From positions 1 through 23,473 of the forward strand of contig LUCW03001763.1 of assembly GCA_001586965.3 (NCBI GenBank): a stretch of DNA of 23,473 bases, in the 5' to 3' direction. Position numbers and translations under genes: made by a program. The stretch's first letter is position 1; each line of letters starts with the position of its first letter. The DNA comes from Sphaeroforma sirkka. Its lineage: Eukaryota > Opisthokonta > Ichthyosporea > Ichthyophonida. Below the pieces are notes generated by a model. That model was not told where the DNA came from. It searched no databases and saw only the letters and a program-made list of their open reading frames with translations. Positions 1 through 8,064 of the stretch are shown one piece after another.

Positions 1-610
1 TCATGTCCGGATGATTTTGTTCTCACCGATGAATTATTCAGTGTTGCTCACCTACGTTATTTGTTTGACGATGATACCTTTTTTGGTGAATCTAGAAAAG
101 GCTGAGTATTACAACTCGCCCTAACATTTACGATCATCAGCTTACAGCTAGAGAACAAGGCTTGCCTTGTCTGTGTCGTGACATGCGCACAGCTCAGAAA
201 TGGCTGCTTTATGAGCAGCTGAGTCATGAAGCAGAATCGTACGATGTTCCGGGCCGAGATGAATCGAATGTTGGCTCAAGAGTGAAATAAAAGAGTAGAC
301 GAATCCAAAATATTCTGAGATTGCCAATGCATTTTGACACAACGCGAGGCAATTCCACGAAAACAACGAGCGTTTCCATACAACTGCTGAGACTCAAAGC
401 GATGTCCGACATCTTCATTCACAATTGAGAAATGATGTTGATGTTTCTGAACGTGTGACAGCTGAAGCAGAGAAGCACAAGTTCACAACCGACAAGTCGA
501 AGAGAAAGCATGTAGTAGTACTGAAAGAAACCTTGAGCGATAATGGTATGGCCTTCTTGCCTTCGATAATGCAGGCCGATGGCGCTTACATTCCTGGGCC
601 AGTTCAATGA
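1..610 (+). pseudogene. Unrecognised decayed coding remnants
   Basis: Three open stretches on the plus strand follow one another in different frames. Frame 1 from base 1 to a TGA at 103-105 encodes an acidic segment ending LFDDDTFFGESRKG. Bases 96-290 encode a stretch with EQGLPCLCRDM and AQKWLLYEQLSHEAE. Bases 425-610 encode a charged segment with KHKFTTDKSKRKHVVVLKET. Composition is protein-like (acidic, then Cys pair, then Lys-rich), and the order suggests one gene broken by frameshifts and stops, cut by the window edge. I recognise no family. The pieces could equally be unrelated chance ORFs in AT-rich DNA. The opposite-strand ORFs in the same interval look like shadows with no motif. Confidence 0.3.
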
Positions 611-732
611 ACACTGATAAACATACGGCTCAACAACCAGCACAGCGTCTACAGCATCATCGTACACGTGGTTCTATAAATCTGAACCGGAGAAATGGAC
701 AAATGCTAATGCACCTGGACCACAATCAACAG

Positions 733-1208
733 GCATGTTCCAAATAATGACATGCATCGACAGCTCACATCAATCGTACATGCAACTCCGAGGTTTCCTC
801 ATGAGCAACCCCAAAATAGTAGACAACAAGCACAGCCTCAAGGTATGGTCTACCAATATCCACAGCGTATACCCAAACCTCCGCCACACACAAACACATA
901 CGCAACAGGGACATATGTATTTACAGACTAATGAGCAAGGCATACCTATTCGAGTTTATCTAAATGGGCAACAACTACATATGTTACATCCACAAAGGCA
1001 AGTTCATCCGAATGCACAAGGCATACCGCTATTTCTTCCGAATGGACAACAAATACAGACTGATGGCAAAACACAACCACGTGTACCTACAAAGCCGAAG
1101 ACGAAAAGAACACGACGCAAGAAGTGTGTTTCCAGTGGAACACGTACGTGCAATGGTCCATACAATGGACGTGAATGCACTCAATGGATTGTAAACCACA
1201 CGTCATAG
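733..1208 (+). pseudogene. Gln/Pro-rich remnant with basic, Cys-bearing C-terminus
   Basis: Bases 733-931 in one frame give a Gln/Pro/His-rich low-complexity segment (for example PQNSRQQAQPQGMVYQYPQR). From about 915 the open frame shifts and encodes two related units, NEQGIPIRVYLNGQQ and NAQGIPLFLPNGQQ, from an imperfect tandem repeat of about 80 bp starting near 930 and 1011. It then runs through a strongly basic tract (PKTKRTRRKK) into a cysteine cluster, C-x8-C-x8-C with a GTRTCNGPYNGREC core. The tail resembles the short C-terminal zinc clusters of many eukaryotic transposase and transcription-factor-like proteins, with one expected Cys apparently replaced. No catalytic domain is visible. 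I infer the 3' end of a decayed nuclear, possibly transposon-encoded, protein; the family is unknown. Confidence 0.35.
930..1090 (+). repeat. Imperfect tandem repeat, about 80 bp, two units
   Basis: The sequence aatgagcaaggcatacct at 930 recurs as aatgcacaaggcataccg at 1011, and aatgggcaacaacta at 963 recurs as aatggacaacaaata at 1041. Spacings of 78-81 bp are near multiples of three, so the repeat encodes two similar peptide units. This suggests it spread while the gene was still coding. Confidence 0.55.
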
Positions 1209-1669
1209 ACAGATGTATTAAACAAAATTGCAGCAAGTTTGTGTTGATTTATTGTTTATTGTCCATGGGGTACATCAGATCTGCGCAGTTACATACTATA
1301 AGAAATGGGGGTTCGCCGCACGCGGCCAAATTCTCTCTGATAGTTTCACCTGTGATATGCTTGGTTTGTAGTGCTGCGTCTGGATGCAAAATCTTGTTGA
1401 CTTTCCTATGCGCCGTGTACCTGTTCGTGTACCTGTTCCGTGTACCAACATCAAGATCCCAATCTATGCATGCACCGTTATCTCCTATGGCTTCCCAACC
1501 AAATAATACATATACGTCGTTGCATAAAGTACCCTCGGCACAAACTGTAGTACCTGATCGAGTATATACATAGACTCTACCCTGATGGTCGTCGAATTAC
1601 ATCTCGCGGATAGGCGCTGTAACGTCTTTGCAATGCAACATGTATGGGATATACACATTTAAGGCCACA
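1209..1669. other. No intact gene; short 12-bp repeat and Pro/Ser-rich scraps
   Basis: No intact gene is visible. At 1415-1446 the 12-mer gtgtacctgttc is repeated about 2.7 times. Around 1440-1610 a plus-strand stretch encodes a Pro/Ser-rich segment, then after a frame change HRLYPDGRRITSRG, loosely similar to the repeated peptide units upstream. This may be further debris of the same decayed gene. The 132-residue ORF at 1175-1573 has mixed composition and no motif. Confidence 0.3.
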
Positions 1670-2100
1670 TATGCTTCACTTGTTCTTCTGACAGCTCCGG
1701 CACTCCCCAATTGCCACATCGCACACTCGTTGGTTTAGGCAGATATAATCCAGCACTATAGGTGTCATCTTTTGTAATGACATGTTCGTTGTCTCAATGC
1801 ACTTTATCTCTTTCAGATAAGAAGCTGGATTTACGTAACCAGTCATCTCCAGCCCAAAACACTCATGCAGCTTAGTGATATCAACTGACACAACCTTAGA
1901 TCCCACCCACCGCGCTCTCTGCTGTTGGCGGAATGTTGACAATGTGCTTGGTGGCTTACCGTCACCATATAACAAGAGGTATACACGTATTAGTAAAACA
2001 ACAACTGTGTATGATCCCACCTGCATCAAGTTAATGCCATTCACCATCTCGTTCATCTCATTCATCTCCCACTGACAGTCTAGAGCATAAACCTCTTTAA
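1670..2100 (-). other. DEDD-type 3'-5' exonuclease domain, decayed
   Basis: An open stretch from about 2100 encodes ALDCQWEMNE, then INLMQVGSYTVVVLL (the central strands), then RWVGSKVVSVDITKLHECFG, followed in a shifted frame by VRCGNWGVPELSEEQVKHM. These align with the three Exo motifs of the WRN/RNase D superfamily: Exo I (LDxEW), Exo II (G-x-x-V-x-x-D-x-x-x-L) and Exo III (W-x-x-P-x-L-S-x-x-Q-x-x-Y-x-x-x-D). The Exo I Glu reads Gln, and the Exo III tail ends in a stop where Y-x-x-x-D should lie, so activity is very unlikely. Intact family members remove nucleotides from 3' ends of DNA or RNA. Confidence 0.6.
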
Positions 2101-2249
2101 ATTCTGCTGAACGCTGCTCTGAGAATTAACCAAAAGTGCTAAACCTGTGTTTAGTTACTCGACTGTTGATACGAATTTGCACATATACAAAGGAGACAAA
2201 GTACATAAAGGCAAACTATTAACATTCAGCATGTGTGCATCTGGTAGAG

Positions 2250-2510
2250 TATCGTTGTTGCACATTATTGGAGCCACCCGTTTACCTAATGGCTCATCTG
2301 TGACAGTATCTGAATAAAACGATCCACTGTTTCACACCTTTTTTGCACACACCTATCATGAAACTTCTCAATTGCCTCCGCTATCTCTCGATTGCAGACT
2401 TTGACGTACATAGAAACTGCAGTACGATTTGTTCATGTTGGTCAACTGCAGTCCATAATGAACCAAAATTTCGACACATATTTGCCATGGATCCGTTTGA
2501 GATTTTAAAG
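2250..2510 (-). other. Middle segment of the broken gene
   Basis: Between the Cys-rich and exonuclease domains one minus frame reads FKISNGSMANMCRNFGSLW, then TAVDQHEQIVLQFLCTSKS. A frame change follows, then EIAEAIEKFHDRCVQKRCETV. The pattern (a DHxFK-like start, a 'what did you see' Phe/Leu/Thr strand, an I-V-L-Q-F strand, then a helix with KFHDRC) resembles the RNase H-fold transposase-like segment found next to DUF6729 in related proteins as I remember them. Catalytic acidic residues cannot be assigned with confidence. At least one stop and one frame change fall inside it. Confidence 0.3.
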
Positions 2511-2639
2511 AAATGATTCCCTTTGACTATTGTATCTACAAGCTGCTGCATACGTAAATCATATTACCGTTTCACACTCAAATTCAACGTATGTATCACT
2601 GCACCTAACCAACGCACAGAGAAGTACAATCCTATATAC

Positions 2640-3180
2640 CTTTTTTTATTATATTGAAAGCAGAGCAAAGTTCAGCCTTGGCCCAATAGTCTGGCTGAAT
2701 TATTGCAGTAGGGTCAAAACTTTCTTTGCTTCACAGTAAGTAGTGAAAAGTAGCTCGAGTTGTAAGTCTTTGGATAGTGAAACGTCAATGCCACTTCTAC
2801 GCGTTAGATGCGCAGGGAAATCGAGTTGAGCGTGCTCGGGTAAGACAGAAACTACTTGCGAATCATGTAACTGGAACCCCGGACCATCACAATCATTACA
2901 CTTACCACGACGAGACAGGATACAATAGCAACAATCGCGCGACACAACACGGCGAGTCCTGGGTTTGCCAGGCCACCCTCTAGTTGTTGCAATACTATAT
3001 TTACAGGTTAGACAATTTATATCAACCCATAATAAATAGTTGGTAGCAAAACAAATTTATCCGGATAGTAGTAAGCATTAGGTACTAGATTGCTATCTCT
3101 TGCGCTCGGCAAGTTCAACGTAGGATCTGGAGCGCGTATCCACTTCGAACCGCGCATAAAATCCAACAACATGATAGGGT
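2640..3180 (-). other. DUF6729-like cysteine-rich domain, copy 1
   Basis: The minus strand encodes, right to left, WIRAPDPTLN, PNAYYYPDKFVLLPTIYYGL, then after one frame change INCLTCKYS, GWPGKPRTRRVVSRDCCYC, GKCNDC, HDSQVVSVLPEHAQLDFP and LTRRSGIDVSLS. Paired CxxC motifs around a W-P-G-K-P-R-x-R-x-V core and the LPxxxxxxFPxxLTxRSGID stretch match my memory of DUF6729. A later segment, DPTAIIQPDYWAKAEL (about 2640-2700), is shared with the paralogue at about 4690-4740. The four or more cysteine pairs predict zinc binding. The function of the family is not known to me. Confidence 0.5.
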
Positions 3181-3260
3181 AAGTGTTATTACATGCACAA
3201 CTTACTTTGTCATAGATCTTTTCAATATAGTCAACAACTATATTGGGGCAGCATTATAGT

Positions 3261-3713
3261 CTAGGCCTGGTGTGTTTCTACTATCCCTCGCATTGTTGTA
3301 CGATGGATGAGCAGCTGTTTCGACAGGGAGGTCCACGTCCAACGTTTTATTCGGAAGTTTGCACGATAGTAGTTGGACCCAGTGGTTGTCACAGCTTCCT
3401 CGTCTATAACCGTAGTATCGGCCACTATATTATCGGGTGCATAGGTGGCCACTAGTATGGAGGCTGCGGGTGGAACTATTGTCTGCTCCTTAGCCTCGCC
3501 CTCTTGGTCAAGTGCTTGGGAATCTGAGCTGGCATGTGCGATTACTGTCGCCTGTGATGCTGTTCTGGATAATGTTGATATGGCTAACCCACCGAACAAC
3601 GTAATCTGGCGGTCCGGAGGGGTCTTCGTGATCCCAGAGGCCACACTCTTTCGCCCAGCACCAGCACGTACACCACCTGAGCCTTTTTTACGCTTCTTTT
3701 TCTGGGGCTGCAT
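3261..3713 (-). CDS. N-terminal exon or fragment: Lys-rich, GAGRKS basic motif
   Basis: A 150-residue ORF with a real ATG. Residues 4-10 are nearly all Lys/Arg, a good nuclear-localisation tract. It is followed by GSGGVRAGAGRKS, an arrangement common at the N-terminus of eukaryotic transposon-encoded and chromatin-associated proteins, and then QITLFGGLAIS. Residues 50-110 are Ala/Ser/Thr/Val-rich and look disordered. The last 40 residues run toward the next domain and may include non-coding read-through. A TATATA at 3744-3749 lies 31-36 bp upstream of the ATG. It is the start of the broken DUF6729-exonuclease gene that continues leftward. The plus-strand ORF at 3445-3756 is its shadow. Confidence 0.5.
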   Translation of the reverse strand: MQPQKKKRKKGSGGVRAGAGRKSVASGITKTPPDRQITLFGGLAISTLSRTASQATVIAHASSDSQALDQEGEAKEQTIVPPAASILVATYAPDNIVADTTVIDEEAVTTTGSNYYRANFRIKRWTWTSLSKQLLIHRTTMRGIVETHQA

Positions 3714-4016
3714 TGCGTTAAAAAGTGAGGTCCTCTCAAACGGTATATACTGTTAAATATTCGATTATTCATTACCATCTAGAAGAAGTAGAAATTACAT
3801 TTGGGTACATATATGTTCATTCTACTTCTGTTTTGATTGGCCGATTTCTCTTGAGATCCTTAAAATAGATCAACCAACCAGAAATTGATTATTTGAGCCT
3901 TGATCAATAGAAATTTATTATCAAATGTTTACAGTTTCACACACCTAACTTTGACACAATTGCTGTAAAAGTAATTTATTTGCATGTATGTGTACCTCTT
4001 TGCTGCGCGTTAGACG
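3714..4016. promoter_or_regulatory. 303-bp divergent intergenic region with 10-bp inverted repeat
   Basis: It separates two divergent start codons (ATG at 3713 minus, 4017 plus) and is strongly AT-rich. A perfect inverted repeat agaagtagaa (3784-3793) / ttctacttct (3820-3829) has a 26-bp spacer. TATATA lies at 3744-3749 on the minus-gene side. A shared promoter is the simplest reading, with the repeat as a candidate regulator site or transcript hairpin; there is no direct evidence of function. Confidence 0.4.
3784..3829. repeat. Perfect 10-bp inverted repeat
   Basis: The arms agaagtagaa and ttctacttct are exact reverse complements with a 26-bp spacer, placed near the middle of the divergent spacer. 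No further copies of the arms were noticed in the window. Confidence 0.6.
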
Positions 4017-4403
4017 ATGGTTGACTGCGTTGTAGATGGCTGTCCGTCTGGAACTGGCAAGAATTATTCTCATTGTGAGGGTCACCTCATACCAACGGAC
4101 TTTCACGATCCCATATGTGCAAACCACGCCAGGCGAGCACGAGGATTCAACCCTAAATCTAAAAGAAAAATAAAGGACAAAGCTGTGTACCATCACTTAA
4201 CTTTCCGATCTCACGTGCGTAGTTTAGCTGTTCGTCACGAACGAGAGAATTGTATTGAATCATGACTCAAAAGACAAAGGCTACAGGAAGAAGCCGAAAA
4301 GAAAGCAGAAGCAGAGGAGCTTGTCAAAGAAGAGAACGAGGATAAGATACGAGACATTCAGGAGTTGCGGGTTATGATTGACGAATTGTTGAGTGGCGAA
4401 TAG
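4017..4403 (+). pseudogene. Small zinc-cluster plus coiled-coil protein with one in-frame TGA
   Basis: From ATG 4017 the frame runs 82 codons to TGA (4263-4265), then continues in the same frame for 45 codons to TAG (4401-4403). The N-terminus has C-x4-C, then HCEGH, then PICANH (C-x2-H): a C2CH-like zinc ligand set resembling a short THAP finger, but with a 24-residue spacer where THAP domains usually have at least 35. A basic stretch follows (RRARGFNPKSKRKIK). The part after the TGA is almost pure charged heptads (LQEEAEKKAEAEELVKEE), a clear coiled coil ending MIDELLSGE. Coding character on both sides of the TGA supports a single gene with one point nonsense change or, less likely, readthrough. 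It is divergently paired with the exonuclease gene, so it could be its partner or accessory protein. Confidence 0.5.
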
Positions 4404-4439
4404 TGAGACTTATACGACGATAAACTTATACAATCTGAT

Positions 4440-4999
4440 ATGACATAGATAGCATAGTACTGTTTGACTAGTGCGCAAGTGGCGCGGGATTGTATATCTA
4501 AAGTTCGCTCCTTAGCTGAGCAGACACGTATAGCCGCAATACACAAGCACGAGGATGTCGATACTAAGGAAGGACCATGATGTTTGCCCAGCAGCGGTAC
4601 AGCAGCGAACCTGTGTGAAATGTAGAAGTTCTTGCGTACGGACAAAAGTATCCGACCATAGTTTTGCTATTGTCATGTAGTCGGGCTGGATGATAGCCAC
4701 AGGATCACATTGGTCACGCTTCAACACCGACATTGAGAAGTAATACATCATTCGCAGATATAGCCTTTCGCAAGTGCGCTTCCTTGACACTCACTTGTAA
4801 ATCATGGATATTTCCTTCTCTAGAAACTGTTGCTGCAACATCAACACCACTCCTGTGTGTCAAATAAGCTGAGAAATCGAGCTGCGCATGTTCTGGAAGT
4901 GCTTCTAATACCTGCTGGTCAAGTGCTACTAATACTTGCGGGTCGTGCATGTTTTGGAAATACTTCAAATACTTGCGAGTCAAGTGCTGCTAGTACTTG
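4440..4999 (-). pseudogene. DUF6729-like domain, second paralogue fragment, cut by the LTR
   Basis: The minus strand from 4999 encodes a repeated segment, then QQVLEALPEHAQLDFSAYLT, HRSGVDVAATVSREGNIHDL, SVKEAHLRK, and in a shifted frame YYFSMSVLKRDQCDPVAIIQPDY. It parallels copy 1 (LPEHAQLDFPAHL, RSGIDVSLS, DPTAIIQPDYW), so the two are clear paralogues on the same strand. The 5' part expected upstream (WPGKPR core, CxxC pairs) is missing because the gene is interrupted at 5000 by LTR sequence. The left end near 4440 is uncertain; it may run into the 3' end of the opposing coiled-coil gene. An ATG for the ORF at 4714-4983 is absent. Confidence 0.5.
4878..4999. repeat. 61-bp imperfect tandem duplication touching the LTR
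   Basis: Units 4878-4938 and 4939-4999 match at about 48 of 61 positions by eye. Each unit also contains two related sub-motifs (gcttctaatacctg / gctactaatacttg). On the minus strand both encode a QVL-x-ALD / QV-x-E-x-x-P-x-HA peptide, but 61 is not a multiple of three, so the two units lie in different frames. The second unit ends at 4999, the base before the LTR. Confidence 0.6.
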
Positions 5000-5591
5000 T
5001 GTAAACTTCGATGGAAATTACTAGGTTTCAAACTATATTAAACTAAAATACAATTTAGTCAGTTAGATTTAGCAGTGGTAGCTTGTGTAAGAATGATCGG
5101 GACTGCCTCTTGTTAAGAGCCTAAATATCCTCGATCACACAGGGCGTACCTCTAGCTGTTCTTTATTGAATAATTTTCACTAGAAGTACTAAGTGTTCAT
5201 GACCACTTGCCTAATTTGTAAATAGACATAATAACGTAAGTCACGTTAATACATTAGCTGATATAAATAAAGTTCCATCTGAAGAAAAGTTTAAAAAAAG
5301 AAAAAGACTTATTGATTTTGAGATTGGCGGGAGGACCAAAATCTATAAGTAGTAGTTCGGAGATTATAAAATTTAGTTTATAATATCCTACATCTACTAA
5401 TGTCTCAAATAGGTCCAAGTAGATGAGTCATACCAAATACTCAGGCTATTGGAGCCATCAAAGTGAATTTAGAACACTTTGGAAATATTGGAAAAAGAGC
5501 TTGTACTAAATTATTTAAAATACAAATAAAACCAATGTATTATCTCAATTGATCTTGATATTTTAGACTGACCGGAGGCCGTATTTCTACA
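5000..5591 (-). repeat. LTR A (3' LTR of left copy)
   Basis: 592 bp, starts TGTAAACTTCG and ends TATTTCTACA. Boundaries come from comparing where A and C stop matching their flanks. On the minus strand a TATA-like inverted repeat (ttataaa/tttataa, 5364-5383) lies about 200 bp upstream of an AATAAA (5162-5167), giving a plausible U3-R-U5 order. The purine-rich stretch just inside (minus strand CTACTGGGGGCTA, 5592-5604) is a weak candidate polypurine tract. Confidence 0.9.
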
Positions 5592-5679
5592 TAGCCCCCA
5601 GTAGCTTTTAGAACTACGAACGTACGTTAAGATATGATCTAGTTGGTAAAGCGAAAACCAAAGTAAAAAACGGTTTCGG

Positions 5680-6489
5680 TCATGACTTATCGAGTAAGTA
5701 TGTGCCTATATGTACGAGTTCAAGACTCATGTTGTACTCTATGTCGTTTAGTATTTGGTCAGTAACCATTTCCGATGTAGGCGCCTTACGTTTATTATTT
5801 GGTAAGGTAATAGCCAAAGGCTGTTCTTCATTAGTAAGTAAGTTTGAACAATTTTCTGCACTGTTGGTAAGCAGATCAGAAAGTTTAGTCACGTAGGAAG
5901 TAGGTGGCAAATAGGGAATTTCAGATCCGTCAGGGTTTGTAGTCACCTGAGGAAACCCTTTTCGTTTATCTCGTGTGTTCTTATGTAAACGCTTATTCCA
6001 TTTCTTATTAAAGATACGAAGAAAGTCGCGAGATTCACGAAATGCATCGGAGGTTAGCCAAGCTACTGTCCCATCCATGAAACGGGTCTTGTAGTAAGTG
6101 TAACCGTCTTCGGATGTTTTGTCAATTATATCTTTGACTTGTGACTCCATAACTGGTATATCAGAATCAAATGAGCGAGCGAATGAGAGTTCGGAGGTAG
6201 GGATACGGTGAGTGCCTAGATTGGTTGCGCTAGTACCATCAATGTTATTCACTTCGTAAGTATCACTCTTCTCATCATGGTAGGAAATAACAAAAGGTCC
6301 TATCGTCTTAGAAGAGAGTTCGGTAACGTTGGCGTTTCGATTTATAATGTTAACGTAATCGCCGACTTTGAACTGAACAATGTTCTTAGTGTTATTCCAT
6401 CGGTCATACGCTTTAAGTAGGACGCGATTCTTGTGCTCGAGTAAACAGGGGTAAACAACGTTCTGCATATGCTCGATCTTTGTAGCCAC
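5680..6489 (-). pseudogene. Integrase C-terminus with GPF module and chromodomain, left copy
   Basis: A 269-residue open stretch. Residues 38-80 hold the GPF/Y module (FKVGDYVNII, SSKTIGPFVISYHDE). Residues about 117-166 are chromodomain-like (VKDIIDKTSEDGYTYYKTRF, DGTVAWLTSDAFRESRDFL, IFNKKWNKR), fitting the 'Y-x-V-K-W-x-x-...-W-x-x-x-x-x-L' pattern. A polar tail of about 100 residues follows. Chromodomains steer integration of chromoviruses toward chromatin bearing particular histone marks. Confidence 0.8.
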
Positions 6490-7457
6490 GGGGTAGCGTG
6501 TTTTTCGGGCGCAGTTTTATCAAACGTTGCTTGTAATTCACTATAGCGGCCAAAGAAATAGTGAAACGGAGTGTTCCAGTTTGAGGATTCATGCAGTTAT
6601 TCATTTGAGTCTGAACCCATTTCAAATGATAAGGCCACATATCCTCAACGTCGTCTAGTGCGGTACGCAAGAGTTTCTTAAGTTCTCTATGACGTGTCTC
6701 ATTTGCACCCTGCGTTTGAGGTTTGTAAGGAACACCACGCCTATGGGTCATGCCTGATACGAGTATAAGTGCCTCCATTACGTCGGTACAAAACTCACTA
6801 CCGTTATCAGAACATAGTACTCGGGGAAACCGAAGTCATTAAAGACGTGATAGCATAATTCTGCCACTGTTTGTGGACGTTTGTTCGGTATTGCATAAAG
6901 CAAGTTATAGCCCGAAGCCACACATAAGAAATGACAGATATATACATCGCCAGTATGCTTGGATCGCGGAGTTTAACCAAATCGACTATGACTCGGCGCA
7001 TCGGTTGGTCTTCTGTCACACTTTTTAGGGGTGCCCAACCGTATCGCTTGATCTGGTTCTTTTCACAATCAGTACAGCGTCGGTATACTTCACGTATGGT
7101 TTCTTTCAGCGCCGGGTGATCAAGCCCTGCACGAATAGCCATTTTATAAGTATGCTCATATGCTCGATGCGTTAAATTATGTATAATTTTAACTCTACTT
7201 TCGAGCTCCTCTAAGTCAGTCAGATTCTGCGTAACGCTGGCTGGATGAACCATAGTCCTGTTGGAAAGGGCAACCTCAGTATCAGGAGGGGTAGAGTCCT
7301 GAGATACATAATTGACAACATTGGATTGTTGAAGTATCTTCTTCAGTTGTTTCGCAACTCCTGGCTGTTCTTTAAGCAGCGCTTTAAGTAGTTGAGTGCG
7401 AGCTTCAGGTTCTCTTAGAGTTTTGAGTCTTTGATCCATGGCCTTAGCTAGTTCCAT
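6413..7457 (-). pseudogene. Integrase zinc-binding and core region, left copy
   Basis: The zinc-binding head has HNLTHRAYEH, then CTDCEKNQIKRYGWAPL (H-H-C-C ligands), about 7290-7020. The core continues with MRRVIVDLVKLRDP, and further on HRRGVPYKPQTQGANE, TRHRELKKLLRTALDDVEDM (6778-6413), the usual end of the DDE core in Ty3/gypsy integrases. An N-terminal extension of about 90 residues (AKAMDQRLKTLREPEARTQL) precedes the zinc head. Confidence 0.88.
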
Positions 7458-7614
7458 GTTTTTTACGATCTAATGCCGTTTCAATCGGCATTACCTCGAC
7501 TGCAATCTTGTTGGGTGCATGTGTTGTACGAGTCTTGAGCTTTTGTTCAAACTCTTTAGACTCCTCTAGTTTAGCTAAGAATTCGGTTGAGGGTTTCCAC
7601 TTAGTGGTACCTGC

Positions 7615-7998
7615 AGGACCGATGCGACAAACAATGGTGTGTTTCCAAGGCGTCTTCTTAATAGAATAGGATCCCTGATACAAGAACGTGTCGGTTTCAC
7701 GGTCGACATAAATAGGTTCGTCTTGAATCATATTAATTAAATCACGTATCCATGGGTCGGAGTTACGTAAGGGACAACACAGCGTAATGGTAGATTTAGT
7801 AATATTAACATAATTTAACAACTGTGCGATAAGTTGACAAGGTGGGTTAGCCCACGCATTATGCTTTGATAAGTCAAGCTGAAATGCATCACCTTTAGGA
7901 TGAGTCAACGACCTATATTCAGAAACCTGTTTGTTATGTTCTGCGGCGAACATATCAACAGTAAATGGACCCCATCGTGATTGAGCGAGGTTAAACCA
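7615..7998 (-). pseudogene. Dam-methylase-like domain between RNase H and integrase, left copy
   Basis: Residues about 128-255 of the same open stretch as RNase H. Motifs: WGPFTVDMFAAEHNKQ, GDAFQLDL, AWANPPCQLIAQLL and ITLCCPLRNSDPWIRDLI. The set 'V-D-x-F-A ... D-A-F ... A-N-P-P-x-x-x-I ... P ... W' is known from DIRS-type retroelements and some protist and fungal gypsy elements, where it is compared to phage Dam N6-adenine methyltransferases (NPP as motif IV). Most Ty3/gypsy elements lack it. Whether it binds S-adenosylmethionine cannot be told from sequence alone. Confidence 0.6.
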
Positions 7999-8064
7999 TT
8001 TCTTATTTAGCATCCAATCGGTTGCTAATAACTCTTTGACTGTTTTCTGGTAGTCGGGCACAAG

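Larger units (their letters stand above)
1670..3713 (-). pseudogene. Broken gene: Lys-rich N-terminus, DUF6729-like Cys domain, DEDD 3'-5' exonuclease
   Basis: Read on the minus strand from an ATG at 3713, the parts in order are: a basic N-terminus (3713 to about 3261), a Cys-rich domain with WPGKPRTRR and LPEHAQLDFPAHL (about 3180-2640), a middle segment with FKISNGSMANM (about 2510-2250), and a DEDD-type 3'-5' exonuclease (about 2100-1670). The order matches a large gene family that I recall from fungi in which DUF6729 precedes an exonuclease fold; that memory is not verified here. Several frame changes and stops separate the parts, and the exonuclease motifs are damaged, so it is a pseudogene. 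Introns could explain some, not all, of the frame changes. A second, partial paralogue at about 4440-4999 shows the family is repeated locally, which suggests it moves or amplifies. Confidence 0.6.

Noticed and set aside
1415-1446. CRISPR-like or regulatory repeat array
   Set aside because: A 12-bp repeat with fewer than three copies and no spacers; an ordinary short tandem repeat.
1175-1573. 132-residue plus-strand ORF
   Set aside because: Composition changes abruptly along its length and it overlaps the frame of the preceding remnant; no motif. Treated as chance.
3445-3756. 103-residue plus-strand ORF
   Set aside because: It is antisense to the N-terminal fragment with the Lys tract and GAGRKS motif, which has better coding character.
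4017-4265. True THAP domain
   Set aside because: The spacing between the C-x4-C pair and the C-x2-H pair is 24 residues, shorter than in known THAP fingers, and the AVPTF box is absent. Only a C2CH-like cluster is claimed.
4440-4999. Continuation of the LINE RT left of LTR A
   Set aside because: The minus-strand text left of 5000 is a DUF6729-like paralogue with no RT motif, so it is not the other half of the LINE.
4990-5000. Target-site duplication around the array
   Set aside because: The bases before 5000 (acttg) and after 19710 (cgtct) do not match in any register of four to six bases.
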